From positions 231,923 through 295,922 of the forward strand of contig NZ_LNXY01000031.1 in assembly GCF_001467585.1 (NCBI RefSeq): a stretch of DNA of 64,000 nt. Reading direction: 5' to 3'. The stretch is from Legionella drozanskii LLAP-1. GTDB lineage: Bacteria > Pseudomonadota > Gammaproteobacteria > Legionellales > Legionellaceae. The translations under genes were made by a program, and so were the position numbers. The notes beneath the pieces are model-generated. The model was not told the origin of the DNA. It worked only from the letters and a program-made list of their open reading frames with translations, and did no database searches. Below are positions 52,899-61,658 of the stretch, one piece after another (position 1 is the stretch's first letter; each line of letters begins with the position of its first letter).

Positions 52899-53448
52899 AA
52901 AAAGTATTTATAATCACTGGATGTGAGGCGGTTGTTATTATGATATGTTGTCAAGCCTAGACTCAACTAGGCTGACAAATTTGTCTTTGAATTATACAAG
53001 GTTTAAAGAGCAGGGAAAAAAAATCGCAGTGGTATTAAATGACTACGAAAAGAATGATAGTTTTCTTGCCCGTGTTTTTACTGGTCACTGATGAAGACAT
53101 CATTGTTACAAAGTGAATTTAATAGCCAAATCAATTGAACAAAACTTAGTAAAAAACTTTTGTTTCACCCAGGTTGAAATTTTGGTTATAGATTCCCTGA
53201 TTGCTGCTACTTGATCACTGTAACGTTAATTAATTTAACCTTACTAAATCATGGCTATCAATAACCCTCAAATGTCCTGCGTTCTTGAGATGAAGACCCC
53301 ATCCTAAACATTTAGTTTTTTTAATTAACAGGTTAAACCAACAGAGTAAATCAGGCTCGCTTGAATTGTAGACCCCGACGTAAGCCTTTTATAACAGCAA
53401 AATGGTTTATAATTAATCCTAAATAATCAATCAATCGTGAGAATAGGC
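52899..53448. other. Largely noncoding spacer with a possible 48-codon frame
   Basis: A small open frame (52945-53091, plus strand) begins MLSSLDSTRLTNLSLNYTRF and ends FLARVFTGH, but no ribosome site precedes it and no family is recognised; it may be a gene remnant. The rest has no clear feature other than the probable promoter of the cyclase gene near its right end. Confidence 0.3.
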
Positions 53449-55551
53449 ATGATTAAGCGCCTTTTAAAAAAATTGAATGAGATGATCGTTCCTCTGCGAT
53501 TGAGCATGCTCTTTCTTTTTATTTCTCTTTTTGTCGTTACTATCTTATTAATCATCCTGGTAACTACACTGCGCTATACCGAGGCTTTATCGAGTGTAGC
53601 TCATGAGCATATGAAAAATACTTCTTTAATCGTATTAAATAAATTGTATCGAAACCTCTTACCAGCTCGAATACATTGTCAATTTGCGGCCCATCTGATA
53701 GAAGAAAACTTGACTCACGCACCTGTCCCTGCATCTCACATTATCAACCTAACCATGGGTATTGTTAAAATGATGCCTTTAGCTAATGGTGCCTACTGGG
53801 CGGATGAAAAAGGTAATTTTATTTATGCTAGAAAGGAGTCTAATGGCACTATTACTTCCGAAATCTATCAACATGGTGAGGGTGTATTTACAAGAACAAT
53901 CATCAAACGTGATATTCAAGGTAAAGTTATAAGCCAATATTTGTCAAACGATTTAAGCTATGACCCTCGTACACGTCCTTGGTACCAGCAGGTAAAAGCA
54001 GAGAAGGGAACAGTATGGACACAAATTTATAAATTTGCTTTTCAACCTACTGATGGATTAACAGTAAGTGCTCCTGTATTTAAAAATGGACAATTTTTTG
54101 GTGCTTTTGGTGTTGATATTGTTTTAAGTAATTTGTCGCAATTTATTAAACGAATTCAAAAAATAACCCCTAATAGTTTTTTATTTATCATTAATAAAAA
54201 TGGGAAATTAATTGCCTCTTCAGATGCCTCATCTTTTGTTCAATTAACAAGTGCTAATAATAAATCAAAGGGAATTAATTCGGATTTGATGCAATTAATT
54301 GATCAAACGGGCAAAGAATACAAGCAAAGGGGCGAGAATAAATTACGTACATTTTCTTATCCCTATAAAGATCACACTTATATAGTTACTTATGCACCCA
54401 GCATAGTTTTTGCTAATCATGACTGGCTTGTTGGCATTATATCTCCTCGAATTGATTTTATTAGCAATTTAAGAAAAATGCATTCAATAACCGTGTACCT
54501 AAGCCTAGCTATTTTAGCATTAGGGATATTTTTGGTGTCTAGTTTAGTCAGTCATATAGTCAAGCCTCTTAAGCAATTGGTCGCAGAAACTGAACATATC
54601 AAAGAATTTGATTTAGATCATAAAATTTTAATTCACTCCAAAATAAAAGAAGTAATTCAATTAAGAAACTCTATAGATTCAATGAAATTGGGACTTAAAC
54701 TATTCCAAAAATATATCCCTAAGGTTCTAGTAAGACAGTTAATAGAATCAGGTGAAGATGTTAGAACAGGCGGTGTTAAAAAAACGTTGACTGTTTTCTT
54801 TTCGGATATTGAAAATTTCACCACGATTGCTGAAAAAATGGATCCTAACGAGTTAATACATCGGATGGGAGTCTATTTTGAAGAATTGTCAAAAATTATT
54901 ATTGATGAAAAAGGTACAATAGATAAATACATTGGTGATGCGATTATGGCATTTTGGGGTGCCCCTTTGCCTAATAAAAGCCCTAACCATCATGCGGCAA
55001 GGGCTGCTTTGCGTTGTCAAAAAAAATTAAATGAGTTAAATAACATTTGGGAACAAAAGGGAAATAAGACTCTTGTCACTCGTATTGGTATCCATATGGG
55101 TGACGCAATTGTAGGTAATCTTGGCTCCTCTGAACGACTAAATTATACCGCTTTAGGTGATACCATTAATATTGCTAGCCGGCTTGAAAGCATTAATAAA
55201 AATTACGGAACGAAGATCATTGTAAGTGATACTGTTTATGAAGAAATAAAGGATCAATTTGTTTTAAGATTGATAGATTGTGTCATCGTTAAGGGTCGTA
55301 CGCAAAGCTTTTACATTTACGAGCTTTTAACGGACGATATTCAACAACTTGAGTTTGATCTCAATGCTTATAGCGCTGCCTTTGAGCAAGGATTTTTGTT
55401 CTATAAACAACAATCATGGAATGAGGCTATTGTCCATTTTAAACGCGGTTTAGAAATTTATCCCGCTGACTTCATTGCGCCTATATTCATAGAGCGCTGC
55501 CAACGATTTAAATCCAATCCACCAAAGTCTAATTGGATTGGTATTAGCTAA
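53449..55551 (+). CDS. Membrane-bound class III nucleotide cyclase with sensor domain
   Basis: A 700-residue receptor-type cyclase. It has a membrane helix (19-41), a periplasmic Cache-like sensor (~45-340; NDLSYDPRTRPWYQQVKAEK is the typical dCache signature), a second helix (~345-374), a HAMP-like linker (IVKPLKQLVAETEHIKEF) and a class III catalytic domain (~447-627). The catalytic Asp residues are in VFFSDIENFTTIAEKM and KYIGDAIMAFWGAP; NYTALGDTINIASRLE carries the Asn/Arg transition-state positions. The end has one TPR-like unit. It should make cAMP in response to an external ligand; cGMP cannot be fully excluded. The ATG at 53449 is chosen; a GTG at 53437 is in frame. Confidence 0.88.
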   Translation: MIKRLLKKLNEMIVPLRLSMLFLFISLFVVTILLIILVTTLRYTEALSSVAHEHMKNTSLIVLNKLYRNLLPARIHCQFAAHLIEENLTHAPVPASHIINLTMGIVKMMPLANGAYWADEKGNFIYARKESNGTITSEIYQHGEGVFTRTIIKRDIQGKVISQYLSNDLSYDPRTRPWYQQVKAEKGTVWTQIYKFAFQPTDGLTVSAPVFKNGQFFGAFGVDIVLSNLSQFIKRIQKITPNSFLFIINKNGKLIASSDASSFVQLTSANNKSKGINSDLMQLIDQTGKEYKQRGENKLRTFSYPYKDHTYIVTYAPSIVFANHDWLVGIISPRIDFISNLRKMHSITVYLSLAILALGIFLVSSLVSHIVKPLKQLVAETEHIKEFDLDHKILIHSKIKEVIQLRNSIDSMKLGLKLFQKYIPKVLVRQLIESGEDVRTGGVKKTLTVFFSDIENFTTIAEKMDPNELIHRMGVYFEELSKIIIDEKGTIDKYIGDAIMAFWGAPLPNKSPNHHAARAALRCQKKLNELNNIWEQKGNKTLVTRIGIHMGDAIVGNLGSSERLNYTALGDTINIASRLESINKNYGTKIIVSDTVYEEIKDQFVLRLIDCVIVKGRTQSFYIYELLTDDIQQLEFDLNAYSAAFEQGFLFYKQQSWNEAIVHFKRGLEIYPADFIAPIFIERCQRFKSNPPKSNWIGIS

Positions 55552-55591
55552 TAATCACAGGCTATCCAATTTGTCGTTCTGTGCTATTTCG

Positions 55592-55650
55592 GCCTTAAGA
55601 CTAAAATCAGATCTATCCAGGCATAAATGTAAAATATTTTTCAGTTGTGG
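55592..55650 (+). repeat. Dispersed repeat, copy 2
   Basis: CCTTAAGACTAAAATCAGAT followed by CTATCCAGGCATAAATGTAA. The stretch 55603-55637 matches 60032-60067 almost exactly, and the first 20 bases match 49660-49679. It begins 40 bases past the cyclase stop. Confidence 0.7.
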
Positions 55651-55801
55651 ATTATATATTCAAGAGTTTACAAGATTCTCATCTTCGGCAAAAACAATTA
55701 CGAGGTGAAATTGATAATAAAACAATGATGAGTCCGTAAATAAAACTTATTTATATAGGTTGATTAGTCTTTTAAACATTTATTCAATAGTGTCAAGTGC
55801 C

Positions 55802-55894
55802 ATCAACGAATGCTGGTCTATGGATTTTATGCATGCTGAATTAGAAGATGGCCGTGCGTACCAATTATTTAATGTCATTGATGAATCAGAATAG
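55802..55894 (+). pseudogene. IS3-family transposase (OrfB) fragment
   Basis: Thirty codons read INECWSMDFMHAELEDGRAY and QLFNVIDESE then stop. This is the region around the first catalytic Asp (MDFM) of IS3-type integrase-like transposases (NExWSMDFxxD...L..G..FR..NVID). Nothing else of the element is recognisable, so it is a short relic. Confidence 0.7.
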
Positions 55895-56242
55895 CAATTA
55901 CCTTGATTCAGTTAAATTTAAATATGAAATCCAAAATAAAAAATCATCCTATTGAAGATGGTATTAATATGTTTAGTCATGGACAATGGCTTAAAGCTTC
56001 GGCACTAGTTAATTCAGATTCTCTTGAGGAAGCAGGGAAATATCGCTAATTATCTACAAGGAAATAGTTTAAGAGGTCAAGAGGGTTATATTTGGCTTAT
56101 CTAATAGTGAATATATGAAGCGAGCTTTTAAGAATGAACCTTTATTAAATGATTTTAAAAAGAAAACAAAGAGATCTTTTTAAATACAGTAGGGTTGCCA
56201 ACAAGATGTTAGTATTATTGACTGTGATAAATGTAGCCTTAT
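55895..56242. other. Gene-free decayed region
   Basis: Only short frames are present, for example 41 codons at 55924-56049 (MKSKIKNHPIEDGINMFSHG...), without ribosome sites or family match. It is probably decayed DNA of a former element or gene. Confidence 0.4.
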
Positions 56243-56701
56243 TTATTTAGGATACTTAGCTCTAAAATTACACTCTTTTTGATCAAGACGACAAACCCAG
56301 TCACCAGGTTGCTCACCTGTTTCCCAATTTTTATCATAATGCGTCACATCATGATTTTTAATTTGAAAATCACCAATTTTTACAAACGAATCGTTAAGCA
56401 AGGTATAATTACACGTTACAACATTAAAAAATGAAGATTCAGTCGCATAATTCCAAGAGGTTATTTTTGCTTGTTCCCCTAGTTGGCAAGGTTTGCCGTT
56501 GACGTCTTCACTCATTAACGTCCACTGCCTATACCTAAGACCACTACAATATTTTTTATCACTAGTATCGAGCAAAACTTGCCAAGAATTATTAATACAT
56601 CGTGCTTGAAAATTAATCTGAGGACAGATGGCGTAAGAGTCTCCATACAAAGCTAGTAATAATAGGGAGATAAAGTTAATTAAACGTTTTTTGTTTATCA
56701 T
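56243..56701 (-). CDS. Small secreted Cys-containing protein, unknown function
   Basis: A 152-residue protein with a signal peptide (LINFISLLLLALYGDSYA) and at least six cysteines after it (ICPQ, ARCINN, YCSGL, GKPCQ, VTCNYT, WVCRL, ECNF), consistent with disulfides in the periplasm or outside the cell. The layout (signal, CP, mid-region WNYATESSFFNVVTCNYT) recalls small Legionella secreted proteins of the DUF3757 type, but I cannot confirm that family. It stands alone between mobile-element relics. Confidence 0.6.
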   Translation of the reverse strand: MINKKRLINFISLLLLALYGDSYAICPQINFQARCINNSWQVLLDTSDKKYCSGLRYRQWTLMSEDVNGKPCQLGEQAKITSWNYATESSFFNVVTCNYTLLNDSFVKIGDFQIKNHDVTHYDKNWETGEQPGDWVCRLDQKECNFRAKYPK

Positions 56702-56814
56702 GGGCTAGCTTATTTGGCGAGCAAGATGGGCTATTTTAATTCAAAAAAACCTGGTTATCAAGCATAAGAGTAATGATTAATTCATGAAACCAGATTTTAA
56801 AAGTAAGGAATTCT

Positions 56815-56996
56815 ATGAACAATCCATCGTCATTCAAGTGGCGCGATTTTCATGGGTAAGTGATACTTTGGTGTGTATGGTGGTATTGTAAATATGCGAT
56901 TAGTTATAGAGATCTGGAAGAAATGATGACGGAGCGTGGGTTGACGATTGACCATAGGACAGTTTATCGCTGGGTTCAGCATTATGCACCAGAGGG
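56815..56996 (+). pseudogene. IS6/IS26-type transposase fragment (N-terminal)
   Basis: In two frames the DNA reads FKWRDFHG, a frameshift, then ILWCVWWYCKYAISYRDLEE, MMTERGLTIDH and TVYRWVQHYAPE. This is the N-terminal helix-turn-helix segment of IS6-family transposases, which normally continue into the DDE domain. Here the match stops after YAPE, so the gene is frameshifted and truncated. Confidence 0.75.
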
Positions 56997-57068
56997 CACC
57001 GTCAACTTAACTTTGAGCTAAACTGACCTTAATTTACTTAGAGCTTAAGATGCTATGAAAGAAGCCAA

Positions 57069-57420
57069 AAAGAGATCGACATCCTGTAGAGCTCATCATC
57101 ATTGCGGTGTGGAGTTATCATCGTTTTAATGACAGTTACCAGATCGCTTATTATATCGTGAGGTCGAAGTGAGCTAAGAAACGGTACGCCGGTGGTGCAT
57201 CAAGTTTGGTTCTCATTTTAAGGCCGTGATTAAAAAGCGCGAGCCTAGGACCTCGGATAAATGGCATTTTGATGAACAACAACTTCGAATTAATCGTGAA
57301 TCCTATTATTTATGGCGTGCGGTGGATAACGAAGGTTATGAGCTGGAAGTGTTTTTGCAAAAGCAACGTAACAAAATAGTATTCATACGCTTCCTATCTA
57401 AGATTCGGCCGGGTTTCTGA
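57069..57420 (+). pseudogene. Second IS6-family transposase fragment
   Basis: A distinct IS6-group copy. It reads HPVELIIIAVWSYHRFNDSY, shifts frame, has an in-frame stop where the family has Tyr (VS*ETVRRWCIKFG), and continues KREPRTSDKWHFDEQQLRIN and SYYLWRAVDNEGYELEVFLQ. The last 64 codons (from 57226) form an open frame but not a functional protein. The catalytic domain beyond FIRFLSK is lost. Confidence 0.75.
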
Positions 57421-57516
57421 CGAAAAGGACCGTTTGATGTTCAGTTTATTACCAATAGTTATATTTGGTCGGGTCATGATAGGCCAATACCAGTGTATTG
57501 ACCTATTTGACTCCAT

Positions 57517-58274
57517 CTAATTTAATTCAGTTTCAGCAAATATCTTCATTGCCTTAACTATAAACCCAAGTAATTCAGGATGATGACCCTCAAAAAATTT
57601 CTTAAATTCTGGGGTTTGATATATCTGGCTTAAACCAATATAACTCTCTCTTGTTGGCGTCCAGCTGCGTTTGATCCACGCATAATGCCTGCGAACCAAA
57701 GTTTGAACTTCATTTGATGAAGGCTTCAACTTCTTTTGGATCGCCACGACAAAAGCCTTATTTATTTCCTCTCCTTCTTGTAAGAAATCAGCCTTGTCCT
57801 TCTCATTCCATTGTTTGGTTTTTTCTTTGCACTCGTTCATAAACTCCTGGCTAACTATTCCCTTTTTAACCATGTCTTTTTCATACTGTTTTTGTTTTTC
57901 AGAATCAAATCCATAATAAAATTCTTCATTTTTCATTTCTATTTCCCCTCTTAAATGTGCAATTGTTTTGTCAATGGTCTTGATAAGATTTTGTGTCCGC
58001 TCAAGATCTTGTAGAAGGATATTTTTATGTGATTTTAATGCCTCGATCCTATTAAAATCATCACAGCTAACAATCCTCTGTATATCACTTAGAGGAAAAC
58101 CAAGTTCACGGAAAATAAAATTTGCTGTAACATCAGAAGTTGCTCTTCTTCGTAATATCGATAATTATTTTCGCCGTAGTAACCTGGCTTTAATAAACCA
58201 ATTTCATCGTAAAAACGAAGGGTACGAGAACTAACTCCTGAGAGCTTAGCTAATTTTTTTACCGTGTATGACAT
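57517..58274 (-). pseudogene. MerR/TipAS-type regulator broken by a single-base frameshift
   Basis: The start at 58274 (MSYTVKKLAKLSGVSSRTLR) gives a MerR helix-turn-helix with FYDEIGLLKPGYYGENNYRY. At the T-run 58112-58115 (sense) the frame breaks after LLMLQQILF. In the next frame RELGFPLSDIQRIVSCDDFN continues the MerR dimerisation helix and runs without stop into the TipAS ligand-binding domain (57517-57936; SEKQKQYEKDMVKKG, HYAWIKRSWTPTRESYIGLS). Restoring one T joins all parts into a normal ~250-residue TipA-like regulator, which senses thiopeptide-like or other drugs. It may be a pseudogene, a sequencing error, or phase-variable. The C-terminal piece (MKNEEFYYGFD, start 57936) could still be made separately. 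Confidence 0.8.
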
Positions 58275-58303
58275 TTCTAATGTTCCTCTAACTGACAAAT
58301 TGC

Positions 58304-58334
58304 ACGATAAGGGATTACGTAACGTTAAGGTCAA
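58304..58334 (-). promoter_or_regulatory. MerR-type promoter with 19-bp spacer
   Basis: On the minus strand, -35 TTGACC (58329-58334) and -10 TATCGT (58304-58309) are separated by 19 bases that contain the palindrome TAACGTTA. Long 19-20 bp spacers with a dyad are the mark of MerR-activated promoters, so the tipA-like gene is probably autoregulated. Confidence 0.6.
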
Positions 58335-58487
58335 CAGTTTTTTATAAATTAGGGTTTTTCCGCATATCTGGCCAAAACTGGCAATGATATTTTAAAAGGG
58401 ATAAAGATTGTAGTACTGATAAGTGTCCAAACCTTTGTTAAGAATGGAAATTTTTTCATTACGAGGTCATTATTAACGACGAGATAA

Positions 58488-58594
58488 ATGCCACTTTATA
58501 AAAATGGCACTATTCCTGTGAAAAAATAGCTGAACAATTAGATATTTCTAAACAACTTTGTATTTGTACCTGCGATCTAGAAATGTTCAAATAG
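58488..58594 (+). pseudogene. C-terminal helix-turn-helix fragment of a serine recombinase
   Basis: PLYKNGTIPVKK, a one-base frameshift in an A-run, then IAEQLDISKQ. This matches the C-terminal helix-turn-helix of Tn3-type resolvases and DNA invertases (ALYKxGxxVxEIAxxLxISRxTLYRYL). The catalytic domain is absent. The remainder of 58335-58650 has no supported gene. Confidence 0.45.
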
Positions 58595-58650
58595 GATAAA
58601 AATTATTTTTATCCTTACCTGATATGAAATCATAGGGGAGCTTCTTTACT

Positions 58651-59010
58651 ATGCAAAAAGTTAACATTAAGAACAAATTTGATTTATTTAATGAATACTG
58701 GTCACCAAAGATAGTAGGTGATCTGAATCATTCTCATGTAAAGCTGGCAAAATTCAAAGGTGAGTTTGTATGGCATAAACATGATAACGAAGATGAGCTT
58801 TTTTTTATCATTAAGGGAAACCTTTTAATAAAATTTAGAGATCAGGATGTTGAATTAAAAGAAGGTGAATTTATTATAATTCCGAAAGGAGTTGAGCATT
58901 TGCCAATAGCAGAAAATGAGGTTCATGTCATGTTAATTGAACCCAAAGCAACATTGAATACGGGAGATGCCACAAGCAATCTTACAAAAAAAGATTTGGA
59001 CCGAATTTAA
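58651..59010 (+). CDS. Cupin-domain protein
   Basis: A 119-residue single-domain cupin. The metal-binding residues are in FVWHKHDNEDELFFIIKG (two His, one Glu) and the second motif is GVEHLPIAENEVHVMLIEP (His). Such proteins are often oxygenases, isomerases or small-molecule sensors; the substrate is unknown. GGGGAG lies 11-16 bases before the ATG. It stands alone downstream of a recombinase relic and is followed by a hairpin. Confidence 0.85.
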   Translation: MQKVNIKNKFDLFNEYWSPKIVGDLNHSHVKLAKFKGEFVWHKHDNEDELFFIIKGNLLIKFRDQDVELKEGEFIIIPKGVEHLPIAENEVHVMLIEPKATLNTGDATSNLTKKDLDRI

Positions 59011-59061
59011 TTGTTTGCTTATTTTGATTGATTAAATTGCCGAGAACACAGAACGCCCACT

Positions 59062-59089
59062 TTTGGGGGTTCTTCCACAGGCCCCCAAA
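59062..59089 (+). terminator. Hairpin after the cupin gene
   Basis: TTTGGGGG (59062-59069) and CCCCCAAA (59082-59089) form an 8-bp GC-rich stem with a 12-base loop, 51 bases past the cupin stop. There is no U-tract. Confidence 0.4.
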
Positions 59090-59224
59090 TAGGGACAAGT
59101 CTATAATGCAAGGCTTTCCTTGGGCTAATTCATCCACTTGTTCTGGATTAACCTACAGGTGCACTCCTGAGCTAAATTTGTCCATGCTATTATTATGAAT
59201 GAGGAATGATCCTAGGGATGTCAT

Positions 59225-59800
59225 ATGCACTATAAAATTACAGAACAATTTGCGCGAGGCGAAGAAAAACCAATTGCTGAATTTTGTGAATTGGATGATG
59301 CACAAATTTTTGTAACAAAAAAAATATCTAACGATGAGATGCAACATAAAAAAATTATTTATAGACTCTATGATGATTCTCAATTACTGAAAAAATTTAA
59401 CCCGGAGAATATTTCTGTTGGCTATGCCCGGTATGCTGAGGAAGATTTGGATTTCACTAACACCATCCTTTTTTTATTCAACGTGATGATTCAAACTGGG
59501 GATTCTCTGGAAAGAAAAAATATCGCCAATTTTAATGATGAAAATGATGCGAATCTATTCATTATTGGAAAATGTGACACCGATAGCACCGTTCATGATA
59601 ACGATCTCTTTTGTATATTTAAAGGGAAAATCTTAATGAAGAATTTAAACAAAAGGATCATTGCCAATCAAAAAATAGCCTCTGAGGGCTCCTCAGCCAA
59701 CCAGTCAGGTGCAACTTTTCGCCCAACACCAATTCCTACCAGACCTACGCCACCGGGTGGGCCAAGCGATTGTTGGGTTGAAAAAGACGATGATGATTAA
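59225..59800 (+). CDS. Hypothetical protein with two internal repeats and proline-rich tail
   Basis: A 191-residue protein, of a type I associate with Legionella but cannot name. Residues ~4-57 (EEKPIAEFCELDDAQIFVTK ... IIYRLYDDSQLLKKFN) and ~90-144 (ERKNIANFNDENDANLFIIG ... LFCIFKGKILMKNLN) align as two copies of a ~55-residue alpha/beta module. The tail has RPTPIPTRPTPPGGP and ends in a run of Asp. No signal peptide or membrane helix is present. A start at ATG 59225 is preceded by AGGGATGTCAT (weak site). Confidence 0.6.
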   Translation: MHYKITEQFARGEEKPIAEFCELDDAQIFVTKKISNDEMQHKKIIYRLYDDSQLLKKFNPENISVGYARYAEEDLDFTNTILFLFNVMIQTGDSLERKNIANFNDENDANLFIIGKCDTDSTVHDNDLFCIFKGKILMKNLNKRIIANQKIASEGSSANQSGATFRPTPIPTRPTPPGGPSDCWVEKDDDD

Positions 59801-60056
59801 TAGGGGTCGTGCAGAAGAACTTCCAAAAAGTGGGATTTCAAGTTTAGCCAAATATTATGCGCAATATCATGTAGGGTTTACTTCGGACGAGACTGATTTC
59901 CAAAAACGTTGCTTCAAATGTTTTTCCATCGCATCAACCATCGATCTAATATCAATATTGCCGTTACTTTTCTTAAAACTGTATTTGCCCGTGAAGGCAA
60001 TGTGCGCCCAAGCAATGGGTGATATTCGAAGAAAATCAGATCAAATCCAGGCATAA
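59793..60056 (+). CDS. Doubtful small membrane-associated protein
   Basis: An open frame of 87 codons (ATG 59793) overlaps the end of the preceding gene by 8 bases in another frame. It reads SSLAKYYAQYHVGFTSDETD, then a hydrophobic segment (IDLISILPLLFLKLYLPV) and ends inside dispersed repeat copy 3. The intrusion of the repeat and lack of a ribosome site suggest a gene remnant rather than a working gene. Confidence 0.3.
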   Translation: MINRGRAEELPKSGISSLAKYYAQYHVGFTSDETDFQKRCFKCFSIASTIDLISILPLLFLKLYLPVKAMCAQAMGDIRRKSDQIQA

Positions 60057-60197
60057 ATGTAAAATATAATTACAGAAAATTTATTATTTGAACTACCCTA
60101 ATTGAAATTATATTCCAGATAATTTTTTCATGATATATAACCACTTGTTTTTAATAATTTTTATTCCTTAAGTGAGTTGGCTGTTCCGCTGCTCCCC
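60032..60197 (+). repeat. Dispersed repeat, copy 3 with inverted partner
   Basis: 60032-60067 is nearly identical to 55603-55637 (AATCCAGGCATAAATGTAAA). The following ATATAATTACA and TATTCCAGATAATTTT pieces match 49698-49760 of copy 1. At 60167-60197 the reverse complement of 49633-49664 (GGGGAGCAGCGGAACAG) is present, so the two halves of the element are in opposite orientation here compared with copy 1. Confidence 0.65.
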
Positions 60198-60243
60198 TTA
60201 AGACCGCCAGTAGTGACATTTAAAGAGTCATAAATGATTAATC

Positions 60244-60630
60244 CTACGCGTATATTGCTTCTCGATAACTGGCTTGAGCAATTTCATCCTCCCATAATCT
60301 AACTATGATTTGGCTGTTAGCGGGAAATTCAAAATGATTATCAAATTTTTGCCAGAGGATTTTAGAAAAAAGTTCAAGACTGGGATTTTGGTTTATAAAT
60401 TCAGGAAGATCGTTTAATATCTTGTCTTGGAAATAGGAGATTAATTGATCGATGTATGCTCTTACTTCAACTATATCGATTAGAAAATTGTATTGATCAA
60501 GATGTTTATTCTCAATTTCCAACTCAAATCTATAGTGGTGAGAATGTGTTAGATTTTCGCAACCAAAGTCTTTCCCAATTAAGAAATGTTGGGCAATGAA
60601 ATTTTTCCTCAACATTAAACAATGCATCAT
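60244..60630 (-). CDS. 6-pyruvoyltetrahydropterin synthase/QueD-family enzyme with Cys-Glu motif
   Basis: A 128-residue member of the PTPS/QueD fold. Zinc ligands are His15 (FIAQHFL), His29 and His31 (THSHHYRFELEIE). The family motif CxxxHGH is altered: Cys24 sits at -5 and Glu25 at -4 of His29 (CENLTHSH), and Gly is Ser. A Glu at the Cys position is the mark of PTPS-III enzymes, and a Cys-Glu pair recalls the PTPS-I/III subgroup I remember from the literature. The terminal VRLWEDEIAQASYRE carries the usual substrate-binding Glu. Its ATG overlaps the previous stop (TAATG). It is the last gene of the operon with the dehydrogenase and the RibA-reductase; its product may be a pterin rather than queuosine precursor. 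Confidence 0.82.
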   Translation of the reverse strand: MMHCLMLRKNFIAQHFLIGKDFGCENLTHSHHYRFELEIENKHLDQYNFLIDIVEVRAYIDQLISYFQDKILNDLPEFINQNPSLELFSKILWQKFDNHFEFPANSQIIVRLWEDEIAQASYREAIYA

Positions 60631-61658
60631 TACACCTTATAGTTTAGAGTGATAAATAACGTATCATTTGGATTAGAATCCAGTAATTGATAGGCTTTAT
60701 TCGCATCACTAATATGAAAGTTATGAGAAATGAAACGCGATGGTTTTATTTTCTCCAACATTTTAAAGACAATCTCAAATCGGCGTTCCTTAGTCCATCT
60801 ACCTTGAAGTTCAGATGCAATAGTGCTGACTTGGCTTGCGATAAGTTTAATCCTATTTCGATGAAAACGGCCTCCTAAATCAATAGAACAGGGCTTTCTG
60901 CCATACCAAGAGCCCAGAACGATGCGTCCTTCATAAGCAGCAAATGAAATTGCAGTGTTAAGTGCAGCAGGATTGCCTGACAATTCATAAATAAGATCTA
61001 TTTGGTTTTGTTTTATTTTTTTAAGATAACTGCTCAATTGCAAATCAAGATCAGATTGGCTGGCATCAAAAGTAAATTCTGCTCCCAATTGCATACCCAA
61101 ACTTCTCCTTTTTTCATATAAATCAATCCCGAGAAGGCTGGTTAACGGAAATTGCTGAAGTAAATCCATGGTAAGAAGACCAACAATCCCAAGCCCTAAA
61201 ATAAGCACATTTTCTCCGATTAAAGGCGCACCATCTAATATCAAATTTGTTGCTGTTTCCATATTAGGTATAAATAAAGCGTCATGGGGAGATATATGCT
61301 CTGGTAACACGATAATTTGTTGTTCCTTTGCACAAAAATAACTTTCATGAGGATTAAATACAAACACCAATTTGTTTAATAAATGGTTTAATTTTCTATT
61401 ACCGGTTTCAATTACTTTACCTACAGAACAATAACCGTATTTAAATGGGTAATCCAATTGATGGTTGAGGGATGGAATTATTTCATCAATGCTCAGGTCG
61501 TGTGGCATTAAACCGCGATAAAAAAGCATTTCTGTTCCTGAGCTTATGCCGGACATGATATTTTGAATCAATAGTTCATCTGTTTTAGGCTGGGGAATAG
61601 ACTCTTCCAAGATCGATACTTGATTTGGTTTATTAAAATAAAGTACATGGTTTTTCAA
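60630..61658 (-). CDS. Medium-chain (zinc-type) dehydrogenase
   Basis: An MDR-superfamily oxidoreductase of 342 residues. The Rossmann NAD(P) motif is LILGLGIVGLLTMDLLQQF (near 152). The N-terminal segment SGISSGTEMLFYRG resembles the BchC-like subgroup, in which the catalytic-zinc cysteine of alcohol dehydrogenases is replaced, so zinc dependence is uncertain. It overlaps the RibA-reductase gene by four bases (ATGA) and the PTPS gene by one base, so the three are translated together. The substrate is probably an intermediate of the same pathway. Confidence 0.85.
   Translation of the reverse strand: MKNHVLYFNKPNQVSILEESIPQPKTDELLIQNIMSGISSGTEMLFYRGLMPHDLSIDEIIPSLNHQLDYPFKYGYCSVGKVIETGNRKLNHLLNKLVFVFNPHESYFCAKEQQIIVLPEHISPHDALFIPNMETATNLILDGAPLIGENVLILGLGIVGLLTMDLLQQFPLTSLLGIDLYEKRRSLGMQLGAEFTFDASQSDLDLQLSSYLKKIKQNQIDLIYELSGNPAALNTAISFAAYEGRIVLGSWYGRKPCSIDLGGRFHRNRIKLIASQVSTIASELQGRWTKERRFEIVFKMLEKIKPSRFISHNFHISDANKAYQLLDSNPNDTLFITLNYKV

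Noticed and set aside
57968..58234. 88-codon plus-strand frame across the MerR/TipAS linker
   Set aside because: Antisense to the regulator; its conserved MerR and TipAS segments are on the minus strand.
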